Shown in pieces: positions 8,368 to 16,789 of a DNA stretch of 57,712 nt. Origin of the DNA: Henriciella sp. (GTDB taxonomy: Bacteria; Pseudomonadota; Alphaproteobacteria; Caulobacterales; Hyphomonadaceae); assembly GCA_013213785.1 (NCBI GenBank), contig JABSPZ010000018.1:1-57712 (forward strand). Reading direction: 5' to 3'. The notes beneath the pieces are model-generated. The model saw nothing but the letters and a program-made list of their open reading frames with translations, was not told the DNA's origin and ran no database searches. Each line of letters starts with the position of its first letter. The first letter of the stretch is position 1. A program made the translations under genes and the position numbers.

Positions 8368-9170
8368 TCGGTCTCCTTTGAGAGCGCAAGGTCGCGGGCA
8401 ATGGCTGCCCCAATGGCTTTCTCAAAGACAGATGGCATAGCTTCGGGCGACATCAAGACTTCAAGCGCCGCCTGCGTCACTCCGTTCGGTGAGGTGACAT
8501 TCTTGCGTAAGGTCGCTGCGTCTTCGTCTGCCCCTTCCATGAGGGCACCAGCGCCCTCCACGGTTTTGCGCGCCAGCCGCATGGAAAGGTCTAGATCGAG
8601 ACCATGCGCGACGCCTGCCGCGGCCATAACCTCGGCGAGCAGGAAGCCATAGGCTGGGCCGCATCCAGAAACCGCTGTCGCGGCGGGCAAAAGATCCTCG
8701 CCGATCGGACCTTCAACCTGCCCCAGTGGTTCCAACAGCGCCTTGAGTTCAGAGATGGCGTTGTCGGCGGTCCCCGGCTTCGTGCAGAGGATTGTAACAC
8801 CCTTACCGACCAGCCCCGGCGTATTTGGCATCGCGCGGGCAACATTCGGCGTTCCGAGCCGCGCTTCGAGCGTTTCCAACGTCACGCCAGCCATGATCGA
8901 CAGGACACGCGTGTCCGGGCCTACGCGGGAGGCGATCTCATCAGCCAATGCACCAAAGACTTGCGGTTTGACGGCGACGACCAGCACATCAGATGCTTTC
9001 GGATCAGGATTCAGGCGAACGCGTTTTGAATCCACCCATGTCTGCACAATCTCTGCAGGGCTAGGATCAACAATATCGATATTGCCGTCATGCCCGGCCT
9101 TGAGCCAACCGCCTGCTAAAGCTGAGCCCATGCGGCCCGCGCCCACAAGAGTGATATGTGTGTCTGTCAT
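8364..9170 (-). CDS. proC: pyrroline-5-carboxylate reductase
   Basis: A 268-residue enzyme that reduces 1-pyrroline-5-carboxylate to proline with NAD(P)H, the last step of proline synthesis. The N-terminal Rossmann motif is VGAGRMGSALAGGWLKAG (about 9-26). The family signature at the C-terminal dimer domain is present: ATAVSGCGPAYGFLLAEVMA, and ARKTVEGAGALM followed by LRKNVTSPNGVTQAALEVL. It starts at an ATG at 9170 and overlaps the downstream TetR-like gene by four bases. The upstream gene encodes a YbjN protein, 48 bases away, a common proC neighbour in alphaproteobacteria, so the three genes probably form an operon. Confidence 0.95.
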   Translation of the reverse strand: MTDTHITLVGAGRMGSALAGGWLKAGHDGNIDIVDPSPAEIVQTWVDSKRVRLNPDPKASDVLVVAVKPQVFGALADEIASRVGPDTRVLSIMAGVTLETLEARLGTPNVARAMPNTPGLVGKGVTILCTKPGTADNAISELKALLEPLGQVEGPIGEDLLPAATAVSGCGPAYGFLLAEVMAAAGVAHGLDLDLSMRLARKTVEGAGALMEGADEDAATLRKNVTSPNGVTQAALEVLMSPEAMPSVFEKAIGAAIARDLALSKETE

Positions 9171-9218
9171 GCTCGTCCTCGTCTTTGACGGTCTGGACGA
9201 GCGGTGTAGCCGAGCGGT

Positions 9219-9725
9219 TTACGCTTCGCCAGCAGTTTCGAACAGAGCCGCCTCAAGCGCCTCGCGCGGTGTCTTACCCGCCCAAATGACGAAATTGAAC
9301 GCCGGGACGAACATGTTCACCGCATCGAGGCCCGCCGCCATAACCGCGCGAACTTCACCTGTATCGGGCTCGACCCGGTCCAGCATTGGCAGCGCGTGGC
9401 GGAAAATGATCACGCCTTCTTCCGCCCAATAATCAAAGTGTCCGAGCCAAAGGCGTTCGTTCGCCATCATGACGAGTTCAGCGATAGCTTGACGGCGCGT
9501 CTCGGTCGGTTTCACGTCGAGCGTGATTGAAAAATGCATGGCCGGGGGTTCGCGGCGGTTGGCAAACATGCCGCCCATATCGCCCCATTTAGAGCTCGCG
9601 ATGCATTGAAGCGTCTCATCGTCTTCATCGCGCTGAAATTCCCACCCCGCTTCGGTTAAGCAGCTTTCGACAAGCTCTAGCGCATCGATTTCCATTGTCT
9701 GGGAACGATCTACGGACAGGCTCAT
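9219..9725 (-). CDS. YbjN-domain protein (type III secretion chaperone-like fold)
   Basis: A 168-residue cytosolic protein. The ATG at 9725 (MSLSVDRSQTMEIDALELVE) is chosen because a GGGGGAG ribosome site lies just upstream; the frame stays open further but without support. YbjN features include WEFQRDEDDETLQCIASSKW, the conserved RREPPAMHFSITLDVKP, and the NMFVPAFNFVIWAGKTPREA end. YbjN proteins share the fold of type III secretion chaperones; the E. coli member is linked to motility and stress when overexpressed, but no biochemical role is settled. It lies upstream of proC. Confidence 0.85.
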   Translation of the reverse strand: MSLSVDRSQTMEIDALELVESCLTEAGWEFQRDEDDETLQCIASSKWGDMGGMFANRREPPAMHFSITLDVKPTETRRQAIAELVMMANERLWLGHFDYWAEEGVIIFRHALPMLDRVEPDTGEVRAVMAAGLDAVNMFVPAFNFVIWAGKTPREALEAALFETAGEA

Positions 9726-9826
9726 GGGCTCCCCCTTCCGAATCAATGAGGCATTCTTGCCTTGGGGCAGGCTACTCATGCCCGACTCATCGCGCAAGAG
9801 TCTTGGTTAAAAAGCAGTGGAGAGTT

Positions 9827-10063
9827 TTATTTCTCTAGCTTTTCCAAACGCTTCTCGAGCGCTTCAACGCGCTCAAACGCTTGGACCGCGATGGCTTTCA
9901 GGGCCTCGACCTCTTCGCGGCTCGCCAAATCCATATCGGCGATCATTGCGCGAATACGAGACTCGCCTGCCGTTTTAACTTCTTCACTGGCGGCGCGCGC
10001 TGCGCCCATAGCGCCGGTCATCAACCCTGCGAGATCATCTAGGATGGGGCTCTTAGCAGACAT
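9827..10063 (-). CDS. ubiK: UbiK-family ubiquinone biosynthesis accessory factor
   Basis: A 78-residue protein with the BMFP/YqiC architecture: an amphipathic N-terminal helix (ILDDLAGLMTGAMGAARAAS) followed by a C-terminal coiled coil (SREEVEALKAIAVQAFERVE, then ALEKRLEKLEK). UbiK trimers bind lipids and assist the Ubi metabolon in ubiquinone synthesis in E. coli; in Salmonella YqiC matters for virulence. The gene is divergent from lgt, a frequent arrangement in alphaproteobacteria. The start at 10063 (MSAKSPILDD) matches family N-termini. Confidence 0.85.
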   Translation of the reverse strand: MSAKSPILDDLAGLMTGAMGAARAASEEVKTAGESRIRAMIADMDLASREEVEALKAIAVQAFERVEALEKRLEKLEK

Positions 10064-10148
10064 GTCACGACTCCCTTGCGCGTCTTGAACCGATTACCAT
10101 TTGTCCCTAGCAGATGGGAAACAATATGCCGACAGGAAAGACCGCCGC

Positions 10149-11090
10149 ATGAGTCTTCTAGCCATATCCGCCATGAGCTTCCCGGAGTTCTCGCCTGCGC
10201 TGTTCCAGATCGACCTCGGATTTTTAGGGCTCGGGAAGTTTCCAATTCGCTGGTATGCGCTCGCCTATATAGGCGGCTTGCTGATTGGCTGGCGCTACGC
10301 CCTGGCGCTCTCGAAACGCCCTGCGCTATGGGGCGGGAAAAGCCCAGCAGACAATGATGATATTGATGATCTTCTCTTCTACGCGACCCTAGGCGTTATT
10401 CTGGGCGGTCGGATCGGCTACATCCTATTCTACCAACTGCCCCATCAATGGGATCAGACCATGGCAGATCCAGTCAGCTTGTTGCGGATCTGGGAGGGCG
10501 GCATGAGTTTCCATGGCGGCTTGCTCGGCGTCGCGGTTGCAATCTGGTTGGTGGCCCGCCAGCGCAAAGTCCCGATGCTCTCCATCGGCGATATTGCCGG
10601 CTTGGTCACACCGATCGGCCTGTTCCTTGGTCGGTACGCAAACTTTATCAACGCAGAGCTATACGGCCGCCCAACGCCGGAAGGCAGCTCTTGGGGGATG
10701 ATCTTCCCGGAAGGCTATGTCCGCGGGTCCACGCCGAGCGCTTACAATTGGCAGTCGGGAGAGTGGGTCTATCGCGGCGATGAAGTCGCGCGCTATCCGA
10801 GCCAGCTCTATGAGGCGACATTGGAAGGGCTCCTCCCGGCAATTGTTCTGACCATCCTCGTTTGGCGCTTCAAAGCGCTACAACGCCCGGGCCTCGTGGC
10901 AGGTCTATTCCTGATTTTCTATGCCTTTGGCCGTACAGTGTCCGAGCAGTTTCGTGAGCCTGATGCGTTTATTACCGGACTACCGGAATGGATCACCATG
11001 GGGCAAATCCTGTCTCTTCCCATGTGGATCGGCGGGGCCTGGCTCGTTTGGTCGGCGCTCAAGAAGTCTCCGAATTCTGCGACCGCGTGA
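10149..11090 (+). CDS. lgt: prolipoprotein diacylglyceryl transferase
   Basis: Inner-membrane enzyme, 313 residues, that transfers diacylglycerol from phosphatidylglycerol to the lipobox cysteine of prolipoproteins. The ATG at 10149 has an AGGAAAG ribosome site; an earlier in-frame ATG at 10101 lacks one. Family marks are PIRWYALAYIGGLLIGWRYA, GGRIGYILFYQ, the catalytic-His region GGMSFHGGLLGV and the Lgt signature GRYANFINAELYGRPT (Ala replaces the more common Gly, as allowed in the pattern). Several membrane helices follow. The stop overlaps the GTG start of the next gene. Its clients in this window include the lipoproteins at 24544, 25252, 39499, 42578, 45933 and 53324. Confidence 0.95.
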   Translation: MSLLAISAMSFPEFSPALFQIDLGFLGLGKFPIRWYALAYIGGLLIGWRYALALSKRPALWGGKSPADNDDIDDLLFYATLGVILGGRIGYILFYQLPHQWDQTMADPVSLLRIWEGGMSFHGGLLGVAVAIWLVARQRKVPMLSIGDIAGLVTPIGLFLGRYANFINAELYGRPTPEGSSWGMIFPEGYVRGSTPSAYNWQSGEWVYRGDEVARYPSQLYEATLEGLLPAIVLTILVWRFKALQRPGLVAGLFLIFYAFGRTVSEQFREPDAFITGLPEWITMGQILSLPMWIGGAWLVWSALKKSPNSATA

Positions 11091-12139
11091 CCTCACTCAA
11101 ACAACGCCTCACCTCAATGATCCAAGCGAGCGGCCCGATCTCGGTCGCAACTTATATGGATCTCTGCCTGCATGACCGTCAGCATGGCTATTATGCAACT
11201 CGGCCTGGCCTTGGCGAAGACTTCATTACCGCGCCAGAGATCAGTCAGATTTTCGGCGAGCTGATCGGGCTCTGGCTCGCCAATGAATGGCATGCGCTCG
11301 GTAAACCAGATGCGTTCAATCTGGTGGAGATCGGTCCGGGTCGCGGCACCCTGATGGCGGATGCCTGGCGAGCGGCGGGGTTTGTGCCTGGTTTTACGCA
11401 AGCCGCAAACCTTCATTTCATCGACCCGAGCCCGGTCTTACGCGCCCGGCTCGCAGATCGTTTTGCCGGCCAAGCCCCGATTTTTCTAGATCAGTTTGAA
11501 GACATCCCGCGCCACACGCCGGTCTTACTGATCGCGAATGAGTGGCTGGACTGCCTGCCAGTACAGCAATATGCGCGGGTCGGTGACGCCTGGCATGAGC
11601 GGGTGATCGGCCTCGATGAAGCCGGCGAGTTAGCATTCGGGCTGAACGCAGAGGCTCTGCCGCCTGAGATCAATCCTGATCAGAGCTTGGATACAATTGA
11701 AATTCAGCCGGGACTTAAGACGCTTGCGGATGGATGTGCGGACCTGTTCGCAAACACCCCAGGCAGAGCGCTTCTGATCGACTATGGTTCAGCGGACGGC
11801 ACGCCCGAGGACACGCTTCGATCCTACAAAGCGGGGAAACAAATTGATCCACTCGTTGCCCCTGGCGAAAGCGATCTGACCTGTGATGTCGATTTTGCTC
11901 GCCTCAAACGGCTCTGCGAACCGGCGGATCTCTCAGTCTCAGGCCCTGTGTCTCAGAGCACGCTTTTGCTGGGTTTGGGCGCTGAAGCGCGGCTCAATCA
12001 GCTTGCCAAAGCACACCCTGATACAGCCCAAGAGCTCTATGAAGGTATCCGAAAGCTCACCGACCCAGCTGAGATGGGAGAGCGTTTCCAGGCGATCTGT
12101 ATCAGTCATTCAGGTCTGGCGGCCCCGGCAGGGTTTTAG
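11087..12139 (+). CDS. MidA/NDUFAF7-family SAM-dependent methyltransferase
   Basis: A 350-residue protein. A GTG at 11087 overlapping the lgt stop (GTGA) gives the family start TSLKQRLTSMIQASGPISVA; the longer frame upstream lies within lgt. Motifs are the N-terminal MDLCLHDRQHGYYATRPGLG and DFITAPEISQIFGELIGLWL, then the SAM-binding LVEIGPGRGTLMAD and ANEWLDCLPVQQY. The human relative NDUFAF7 dimethylates an arginine of complex I subunit NDUFS2; a similar NuoD-directed role in bacteria is an inference. The lgt-midA order is typical of alphaproteobacteria, where a pgeF-like gene often follows. Here etfB follows instead. Confidence 0.88.
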   Translation: MTSLKQRLTSMIQASGPISVATYMDLCLHDRQHGYYATRPGLGEDFITAPEISQIFGELIGLWLANEWHALGKPDAFNLVEIGPGRGTLMADAWRAAGFVPGFTQAANLHFIDPSPVLRARLADRFAGQAPIFLDQFEDIPRHTPVLLIANEWLDCLPVQQYARVGDAWHERVIGLDEAGELAFGLNAEALPPEINPDQSLDTIEIQPGLKTLADGCADLFANTPGRALLIDYGSADGTPEDTLRSYKAGKQIDPLVAPGESDLTCDVDFARLKRLCEPADLSVSGPVSQSTLLLGLGAEARLNQLAKAHPDTAQELYEGIRKLTDPAEMGERFQAICISHSGLAAPAGF

Positions 12140-12166
12140 AAAGACGTTACAAAATACCGCGATAAA

Positions 12167-12182
12167 TTGACCCTAACGTCAA
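12167..12182. promoter_or_regulatory. LiuR-like box upstream of etfBA
   Basis: TTGACCCTAACGTCAA lies 74 bases before the etfB start. Its ends form an inverted pair (TTGAC...GTCAA) and it shares TTkAC-N4-ACGTCAA with boxes at 31150 and 34127 in front of acyl-CoA dehydrogenase and merR genes. MerR-type LiuR proteins are known to control etf and acyl-CoA dehydrogenase genes in proteobacteria; binding here is inferred. Confidence 0.5.
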
Positions 12183-12255
12183 CGGAAGCCTTGTGTTTCT
12201 TGGCGGTCCTGCTACCTGCCAAGCATTATCAAGTGAAGAAACTCGGGAGTCGCCC

Positions 12256-13002
12256 ATGAAGGTCCTCGTGCCTGTCAAACGGGTCATCGATTATAATGTC
12301 AAAGTCCGCGTAAAATCGGATCAGACAGGTGTCGATTTGGCCAATGTCAAAATGTCCATGAACCCATTTGACGAAATCTCTGTCGAAGAAGCCGTCCGGA
12401 TGAAAGAAGCTGGCGCGGTGACTGAAGTTGTCGCCGTTTCTATTGGACCACAGCAGGCGCAAGAAACCATTCGGACCGCTCTTGCGATGGGCGCGGATCG
12501 TGGCATCCTGATCAAGACGGACGACGATGTTGAGCCACTCGGTGTCGCTAAGCTTCTCGCCAAAGTGGTGGAAGAAGAAAGCCCGGATCTGGTGATTCTC
12601 GGCAAGCAAGCGATTGACGATGACAGCAACCAAACAGGTCAGATGCTGGGCGCCCTGCTCGGCTGGCCACAAGGCACGTTCGCGTCTGAAGTCAAAGCTG
12701 ATGGCGGCAAGGTCAATGTGACCCGCGAAGTTGATGGCGGTCTTCAGACAGTTGCGCTCGACGGTCCTGCGATTGTCACAACCGACCTTCGTTTGAATGA
12801 GCCGCGTTACGCGTCTCTGCCGAACATCATGAAGGCGAAGAAAAAGCCAATCGATATGAAAGAGCCAGGCGACTACGGCGTCGACATCTCTCCACGCCTG
12901 ACCGTGGTGAAAGTCACTGAGCCACCGGTCCGCGAAGCCGGCGAGAAAGTCGAAGATGTCGCCGCTCTGGTTGATAAACTCAAAACTGCGGGAGCTGTAT
13001 AA
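12256..13002 (+). CDS. etfB: electron transfer flavoprotein beta subunit
   Basis: A 248-residue subunit that, with EtfA, carries electrons from acyl-CoA dehydrogenases to the quinone pool via ETF:quinone oxidoreductase. The ATG at 12256 follows a GGGAG site. Key segments are the start [20 protein letters not shown], the AMP-site region [20 protein letters not shown] and the ETF-beta signature [20 protein letters not shown] with [19 protein letters not shown]. It overlaps etfA by one base (TAATG). A LiuR-like box precedes it. A stem-loop (12199-12223, arms CTTGGC/GCCAAG) lies in the leader without a following T run. Confidence 0.96.
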   Translation: MKVLVPVKRVIDYNVKVRVKSDQTGVDLANVKMSMNPFDEISVEEAVRMKEAGAVTEVVAVSIGPQQAQETIRTALAMGADRGILIKTDDDVEPLGVAKLLAKVVEEESPDLVILGKQAIDDDSNQTGQMLGALLGWPQGTFASEVKADGGKVNVTREVDGGLQTVALDGPAIVTTDLRLNEPRYASLPNIMKAKKKPIDMKEPGDYGVDISPRLTVVKVTEPPVREAGEKVEDVAALVDKLKTAGAV

Positions 13003-13931
13003 TGGCTGTTCTTGTAATTGCTGATCACGACAATGCGGCGCTGTCCGATGCGACTGCGAAAACTGTCACCGCGGCGAAAGCTTTTGGCGGCGACGTAGAC
13101 GTCCTTGTTGCTGGTAAAGGCGCAGCTGACGTTGCTGCGGCCGCTGCCGGACTCGACGGTGTTCGCAAAGTCCTACACGCCGATGGCGACGCTTATGAAA
13201 AGCAACTCGCCGAAGCTATGGAAGCTTTGATCGTTCCAATGATGGACGGTTATGACGCCCTGTTCGCACCTGCGACCACTATGGGTAAAAACGTAACCCC
13301 ACGCATCGCGGCGAAACTCGACGTAATGCAGCTGTCTGACATTGTTGGCATTGAAGGCCAGGACACATTCGTGCGCCCGATCTATGCTGGTAACGCCATC
13401 ATGACCGTGAAATCGTCAGACGCGAAGAAGGTTGTCACCGTTCGCGGGACAGCTTTTGAAGCAGCCGGCGCTGGCGGCTCAGCAGCGGTTGAAACCGTCG
13501 ACGCACCAGGCGGCCCATTCAAGTCTTCTTTCGTCTCGGAAGAGATTGTCGCAAGCGATCGTCCAGAACTGACCGCCGCGAAGCGGATCGTTTCTGGTGG
13601 CCGCGCACTCGGCTCTGCAGAAGAGTTTGAGCGTCTGATGAACCCACTCGCTGATAAGCTCGGCGCGGCCGTTGGCGCGTCTCGCGCAGCGGTTGATGCA
13701 GGCTATGCGCCAAACGATTACCAAGTCGGTCAGACCGGTAAGATCGTTGCACCTGAGCTTTACATCGCCGTCGGCATCTCCGGCGCGATTCAGCACTTGG
13801 CGGGTATGAAAGACTCTAAAATCATCGTCGCAATCAACAAAGACGAGGAAGCACCAATCTTCCAAGTCGCTGATTACGGCCTGGTCGCAGACCTCTTCAA
13901 CGCGGTCCCAGAGCTGACCGACGCGCTGTAG
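13002..13931 (+). CDS. etfA: electron transfer flavoprotein alpha subunit
   Basis: A 309-residue FAD-binding subunit, co-translated with etfB. The N-terminal domain (1-185) begins [20 protein letters not shown]. The C-terminal FAD domain has RIVSGGRALGSAEEFERLM, the GASRAAVDAGYAPNDYQVGQ segment, then GKIVAPELYIAVGISGAIQH and INKDEEAPIFQVADYGLVAD, the ETF-alpha signature. The acyl-CoA dehydrogenases encoded at 29957 and 31747 are natural electron donors. A strong terminator follows 24 bases after the stop. Confidence 0.96.
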   Translation: MAVLVIADHDNAALSDATAKTVTAAKAFGGDVDVLVAGKGAADVAAAAAGLDGVRKVLHADGDAYEKQLAEAMEALIVPMMDGYDALFAPATTMGKNVTPRIAAKLDVMQLSDIVGIEGQDTFVRPIYAGNAIMTVKSSDAKKVVTVRGTAFEAAGAGGSAAVETVDAPGGPFKSSFVSEEIVASDRPELTAAKRIVSGGRALGSAEEFERLMNPLADKLGAAVGASRAAVDAGYAPNDYQVGQTGKIVAPELYIAVGISGAIQHLAGMKDSKIIVAINKDEEAPIFQVADYGLVADLFNAVPELTDAL

Positions 13932-13954
13932 AGCGACCTCAAATCGCAATCGAG

Positions 13955-13983
13955 AAACCCCGGTCAATTGGCCGGGGTTTTTC
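13955..13983 (+). terminator. Rho-independent terminator after etfBA
   Basis: Arms AAACCCCGG and CCGGGGTTT (nine pairs) around an eight-base loop, followed by a run of T. It closes the etfBA transcript before the separate gene at 14029. Confidence 0.9.
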
Positions 13984-14028
13984 TTTGCGTGATTTCCGCT
14001 AAGCTCGACTCCTGAAGGGGGAAGCTTC

Positions 14029-14778
14029 ATGCGCAATGAAATCGCCAAACACTTAGATCACGACCCGAATTTTGAATGGCGCGGGCAGAGTGTGACGCGG
14101 ATTGAGAACCTGTCAGACATCATCTTTGCTCTTGCGCTGGGTATGATGCTGTTCGGGGGGGCTCCGCCGCAGACTTTCTCTGAACTGGTCCACTTCCTGG
14201 TCTCAATCATTCCGGTGACCGCGAGTTTCGTCATTTTATTTATGATCTGGAACTCGCATTTTGTGTTCTTCAGGCGCTATGCACTGGCCGACAATACGAT
14301 TGTCCTGATCAATTCGGCTCTGCTTCTCATGGTCCTGTTCACGGCCTATCCGCTCCGCTTTATCTTCGATAGCTTCTTTTGGTACATGATCGGCTCTGCA
14401 ACCGGGGACTATACCCAGCTCATGGAAACCGAAATGGACATTGCCAATTCCGCCAGGAGCATGGCGTTTTTCGGAGCGGGATATGCGGTCATCTATACGT
14501 TGATGAGCTTCATGTACGGCCACGCCGTCCGCAAGGCAGACAAGATCGGATTGTCTGAGAAAGAGATCTTGCTGACCCGTCAGACGGTTTGGATTTTTCG
14601 AGGCGAAGTCGCTGTTGCAATCCTGCTCGTTATCGCAGCCCTCTTCACACCGTTGGGGCCATTCTCTGGGTTCTTGATGATCCTGAATTGGCCAAATGCC
14701 TATCTGATGGAGTTTTTGGTCCAAAAGAGCCACAAAAAACCCGCCGCAAGTGTCCTCGCAGCGGGTCCTGATGAATGA
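14029..14778 (+). CDS. TMEM175/DUF1211-family membrane protein
   Basis: A 249-residue polytopic membrane protein with a good GAAGGGGGAAG ribosome site. The TM1 motif RIENLSDIIFALALGMM corresponds to the R-x3-FSD-xxxA pattern of TMEM175 channels, with Leu in place of Phe before Ser-Asp. Further membrane segments lie near 45-70, 90-115, 145-165 and 185-225. Bacterial TMEM175 homologues are tetrameric cation channels with weak K+ selectivity. Its last codons contain the rpoD terminator from the opposite strand. Transport activity is inferred from family only. Confidence 0.75.
   Translation: MRNEIAKHLDHDPNFEWRGQSVTRIENLSDIIFALALGMMLFGGAPPQTFSELVHFLVSIIPVTASFVILFMIWNSHFVFFRRYALADNTIVLINSALLLMVLFTAYPLRFIFDSFFWYMIGSATGDYTQLMETEMDIANSARSMAFFGAGYAVIYTLMSFMYGHAVRKADKIGLSEKEILLTRQTVWIFRGEVAVAILLVIAALFTPLGPFSGFLMILNWPNAYLMEFLVQKSHKKPAASVLAAGPDE
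14734..14766 (-). terminator. rpoD terminator embedded in the convergent coding sequence
   Basis: On the minus strand, arms ACCCGC and GCGGGT enclose a partly paired loop and are followed by six T. It lies 27 bases beyond the rpoD stop and inside the last 15 codons of the TMEM175-like gene, so one stretch serves as protein code on one strand and terminator on the other. Confidence 0.75.
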
Positions 14779-14792
14779 GGCTTAGCTGAGCT

Positions 14793-16727
14793 TTAAGTGT
14801 CCAAGAAGCTCCGCAGTTTGCGGCTCCGGCTTGGGTGCTTCAGCTTGCGCAGCGCTTTCGCTTCGATCTGACGAATACGCTCGCGTGTGACCGAGAATTG
14901 CTGACCGACCTCTTCGAGCGTGTGATCGGTGTTCATGCCAATCCCGAAACGCATCCGCAAAACGCGTTCTTCACGCGGTGTCAGAGACGCGAGGACGCGG
15001 GTTGTGGTCTCACGAAGGTTCGACTGGATCGCCGCATCAACGGGCAGAAGCGCCGCCTTGTCTTCGATAAAGTCGCCAAGATTCGAATCCTCATCATCAC
15101 CAATCGGTGTTTCGAGCGAAATCGGCTCTTTCGCGATTTTCAGAACCTTACGGATCTTCTCAAGCGGCAAGCCAAGCTTTTCAGCGAGCTCTTCCGGGGT
15201 CGGCTCGCGGCCAATCTCGTGGAGCATCTGGCGCTGCGAGCGGACGATTTTGTTGATCGTCTCAATCATGTGCACCGGAATACGGATCGTGCGGGCTTGG
15301 TCCGCGATAGAGCGCGTGATCGCCTGGCGGATCCACCAAGTCGCATAAGTCGAGAACTTATACCCGCGGCGATATTCAAACTTATCCACCGCCTTCATCA
15401 GACCGATATTGCCTTCCTGAATGAGATCCAGGAATTGCAGGCCACGATTGGTGTACTTTTTCGCGATGGAAATCACGAGACGAAGGTTGGCCTCGACCAT
15501 TTCCTTCTTCGCTATCCGGGCTTCGCGCTCACCCTTTTGGACACGCTGAACAATCTTGCGATAGTCATCGATCGGAATACCGATCTCTTGCGCCACCATC
15601 TGGATCTCACCGCGAATGGCTTCGATCTTTTCGGCTTCGCGTTCGGTGAAGCGTTCCCACTTCTTCGACATAGCAGCGACATCTTCGACCCAAGTTGGAT
15701 CAAGTTCGCGGCCAAAATAGTTCTTCAGGAACTCTGAACGCGGCACACCATGCGCATCGGCAAGACGCATCAATTGGCCTTCGAGACCCATCAGCTTCTT
15801 GTTAATCGCATAAAGCTGCTCAACCAGAGCTTCGATCCGCGCATTGTTGATGTGCATCGTCTTGAGCTCATCAACAATATTCTGCGAGATCCCGTCATAG
15901 GATTCTTGGTCTTTCGGAGTAAGGCCTTTGCCTTCCATCCGCCGACCAACGAGTTTCTCTTGCAGCTTCCGGAACTTCGCGAATCCAGCCGCAATCTCGT
16001 CGAGCTTATCGAGCACGCCTTCGCGCAGCTCAGCTTCCATGCCCGACATAGACATAGCAGCGCCTTCTTCCTCGTCCTCGCGTTCTTCGCGAGCGTGGCG
16101 CTCTTCAACGGTTTCGTTTTCGCGGGCTTCGGCTTCTTCTTCGTCGAGCTCGTCTTCTTCGGGAGCCGGATTCTCAGCGCCATAAGTTGCTTCGAGATCG
16201 ATCAGGTCGCGCAGCAGAATGCGCTCATTCACGAGCTCGTCGCGCCAAACCATCATCGCTTCGAAGGTTAGAGGCGATTCACACAGTCCGCGGATCATAG
16301 CATCGCGGCCGGCCTCGATGCGTTTCGCAATCGCGATTTCGCCTTCGCGAGAGAGGAGCTCAACCGCACCCATCTCACGCAGATACATCCGCACAGGGTC
16401 ATCGGTACGATCAGAGCCGCGTGCATTGCCCTTTTTCGTGACAGCGCCCGTCGTGCTGGTGGTGGCAACGGCGGTCGACTTCGCAGCCGCTTCGCCTTCT
16501 TCCTCACTGTCGACAACCGTGATGCCCTGCTCAGAAAGCATCGCCATCGTGTCTTCAATCCGGTCAGACGACAGCTCGTCTTCCGGTAGGATCTTGTTCA
16601 ATTGCTCAAGCGTCACATAGCCTTTGGCTTTTGCGTCTTTGAGGAATTTTTTGACTTTGGTGTCGCTGAGGTCGAGGACCGGACGGTCTTCGCCTTCTTC
16701 AAGTACTTCCGCTTTGGCTTTCGCCAT
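14793..16727 (-). CDS. rpoD: RNA polymerase primary sigma factor, sigma-70
   Basis: The 644-residue housekeeping sigma factor. Region 1.1 lies near 15-90, region 1.2 is [20 protein letters not shown], and a long acidic non-conserved insertion follows ([20 protein letters not shown] and similar). Region 2 is [20 protein letters not shown] with [20 protein letters not shown] for -10 recognition and melting. Region 3 is [20 protein letters not shown], and the region 4 HTH is [28 protein letters not shown] ribosome site precedes the ATG. It lies 62 bases after dnaG, the conserved dnaG-rpoD pair of the macromolecular-synthesis operon. Confidence 0.97.
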   Translation of the reverse strand: MAKAKAEVLEEGEDRPVLDLSDTKVKKFLKDAKAKGYVTLEQLNKILPEDELSSDRIEDTMAMLSEQGITVVDSEEEGEAAAKSTAVATTSTTGAVTKKGNARGSDRTDDPVRMYLREMGAVELLSREGEIAIAKRIEAGRDAMIRGLCESPLTFEAMMVWRDELVNERILLRDLIDLEATYGAENPAPEEDELDEEEAEARENETVEERHAREEREDEEEGAAMSMSGMEAELREGVLDKLDEIAAGFAKFRKLQEKLVGRRMEGKGLTPKDQESYDGISQNIVDELKTMHINNARIEALVEQLYAINKKLMGLEGQLMRLADAHGVPRSEFLKNYFGRELDPTWVEDVAAMSKKWERFTEREAEKIEAIRGEIQMVAQEIGIPIDDYRKIVQRVQKGEREARIAKKEMVEANLRLVISIAKKYTNRGLQFLDLIQEGNIGLMKAVDKFEYRRGYKFSTYATWWIRQAITRSIADQARTIRIPVHMIETINKIVRSQRQMLHEIGREPTPEELAEKLGLPLEKIRKVLKIAKEPISLETPIGDDEDSNLGDFIEDKAALLPVDAAIQSNLRETTTRVLASLTPREERVLRMRFGIGMNTDHTLEEVGQQFSVTRERIRQIEAKALRKLKHPSRSRKLRSFLDT

Positions 16728-16789
16728 TTATTGCTCCTGTCCGCTGCGAACGCTGTCGCAACATACACTTTCAATTCCGTAAAAGGAGA

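Noticed and set aside
10988-11086. Longer N-terminus for the MidA-like methyltransferase
   Set aside because: The extra 33 codons lie inside lgt in another frame; the GTG overlapping the lgt stop gives the family-like start.
14835-16271. Plus-strand frames opposite rpoD
   Set aside because: Mirror frames of the acidic and helical sigma-70 coding sequence.
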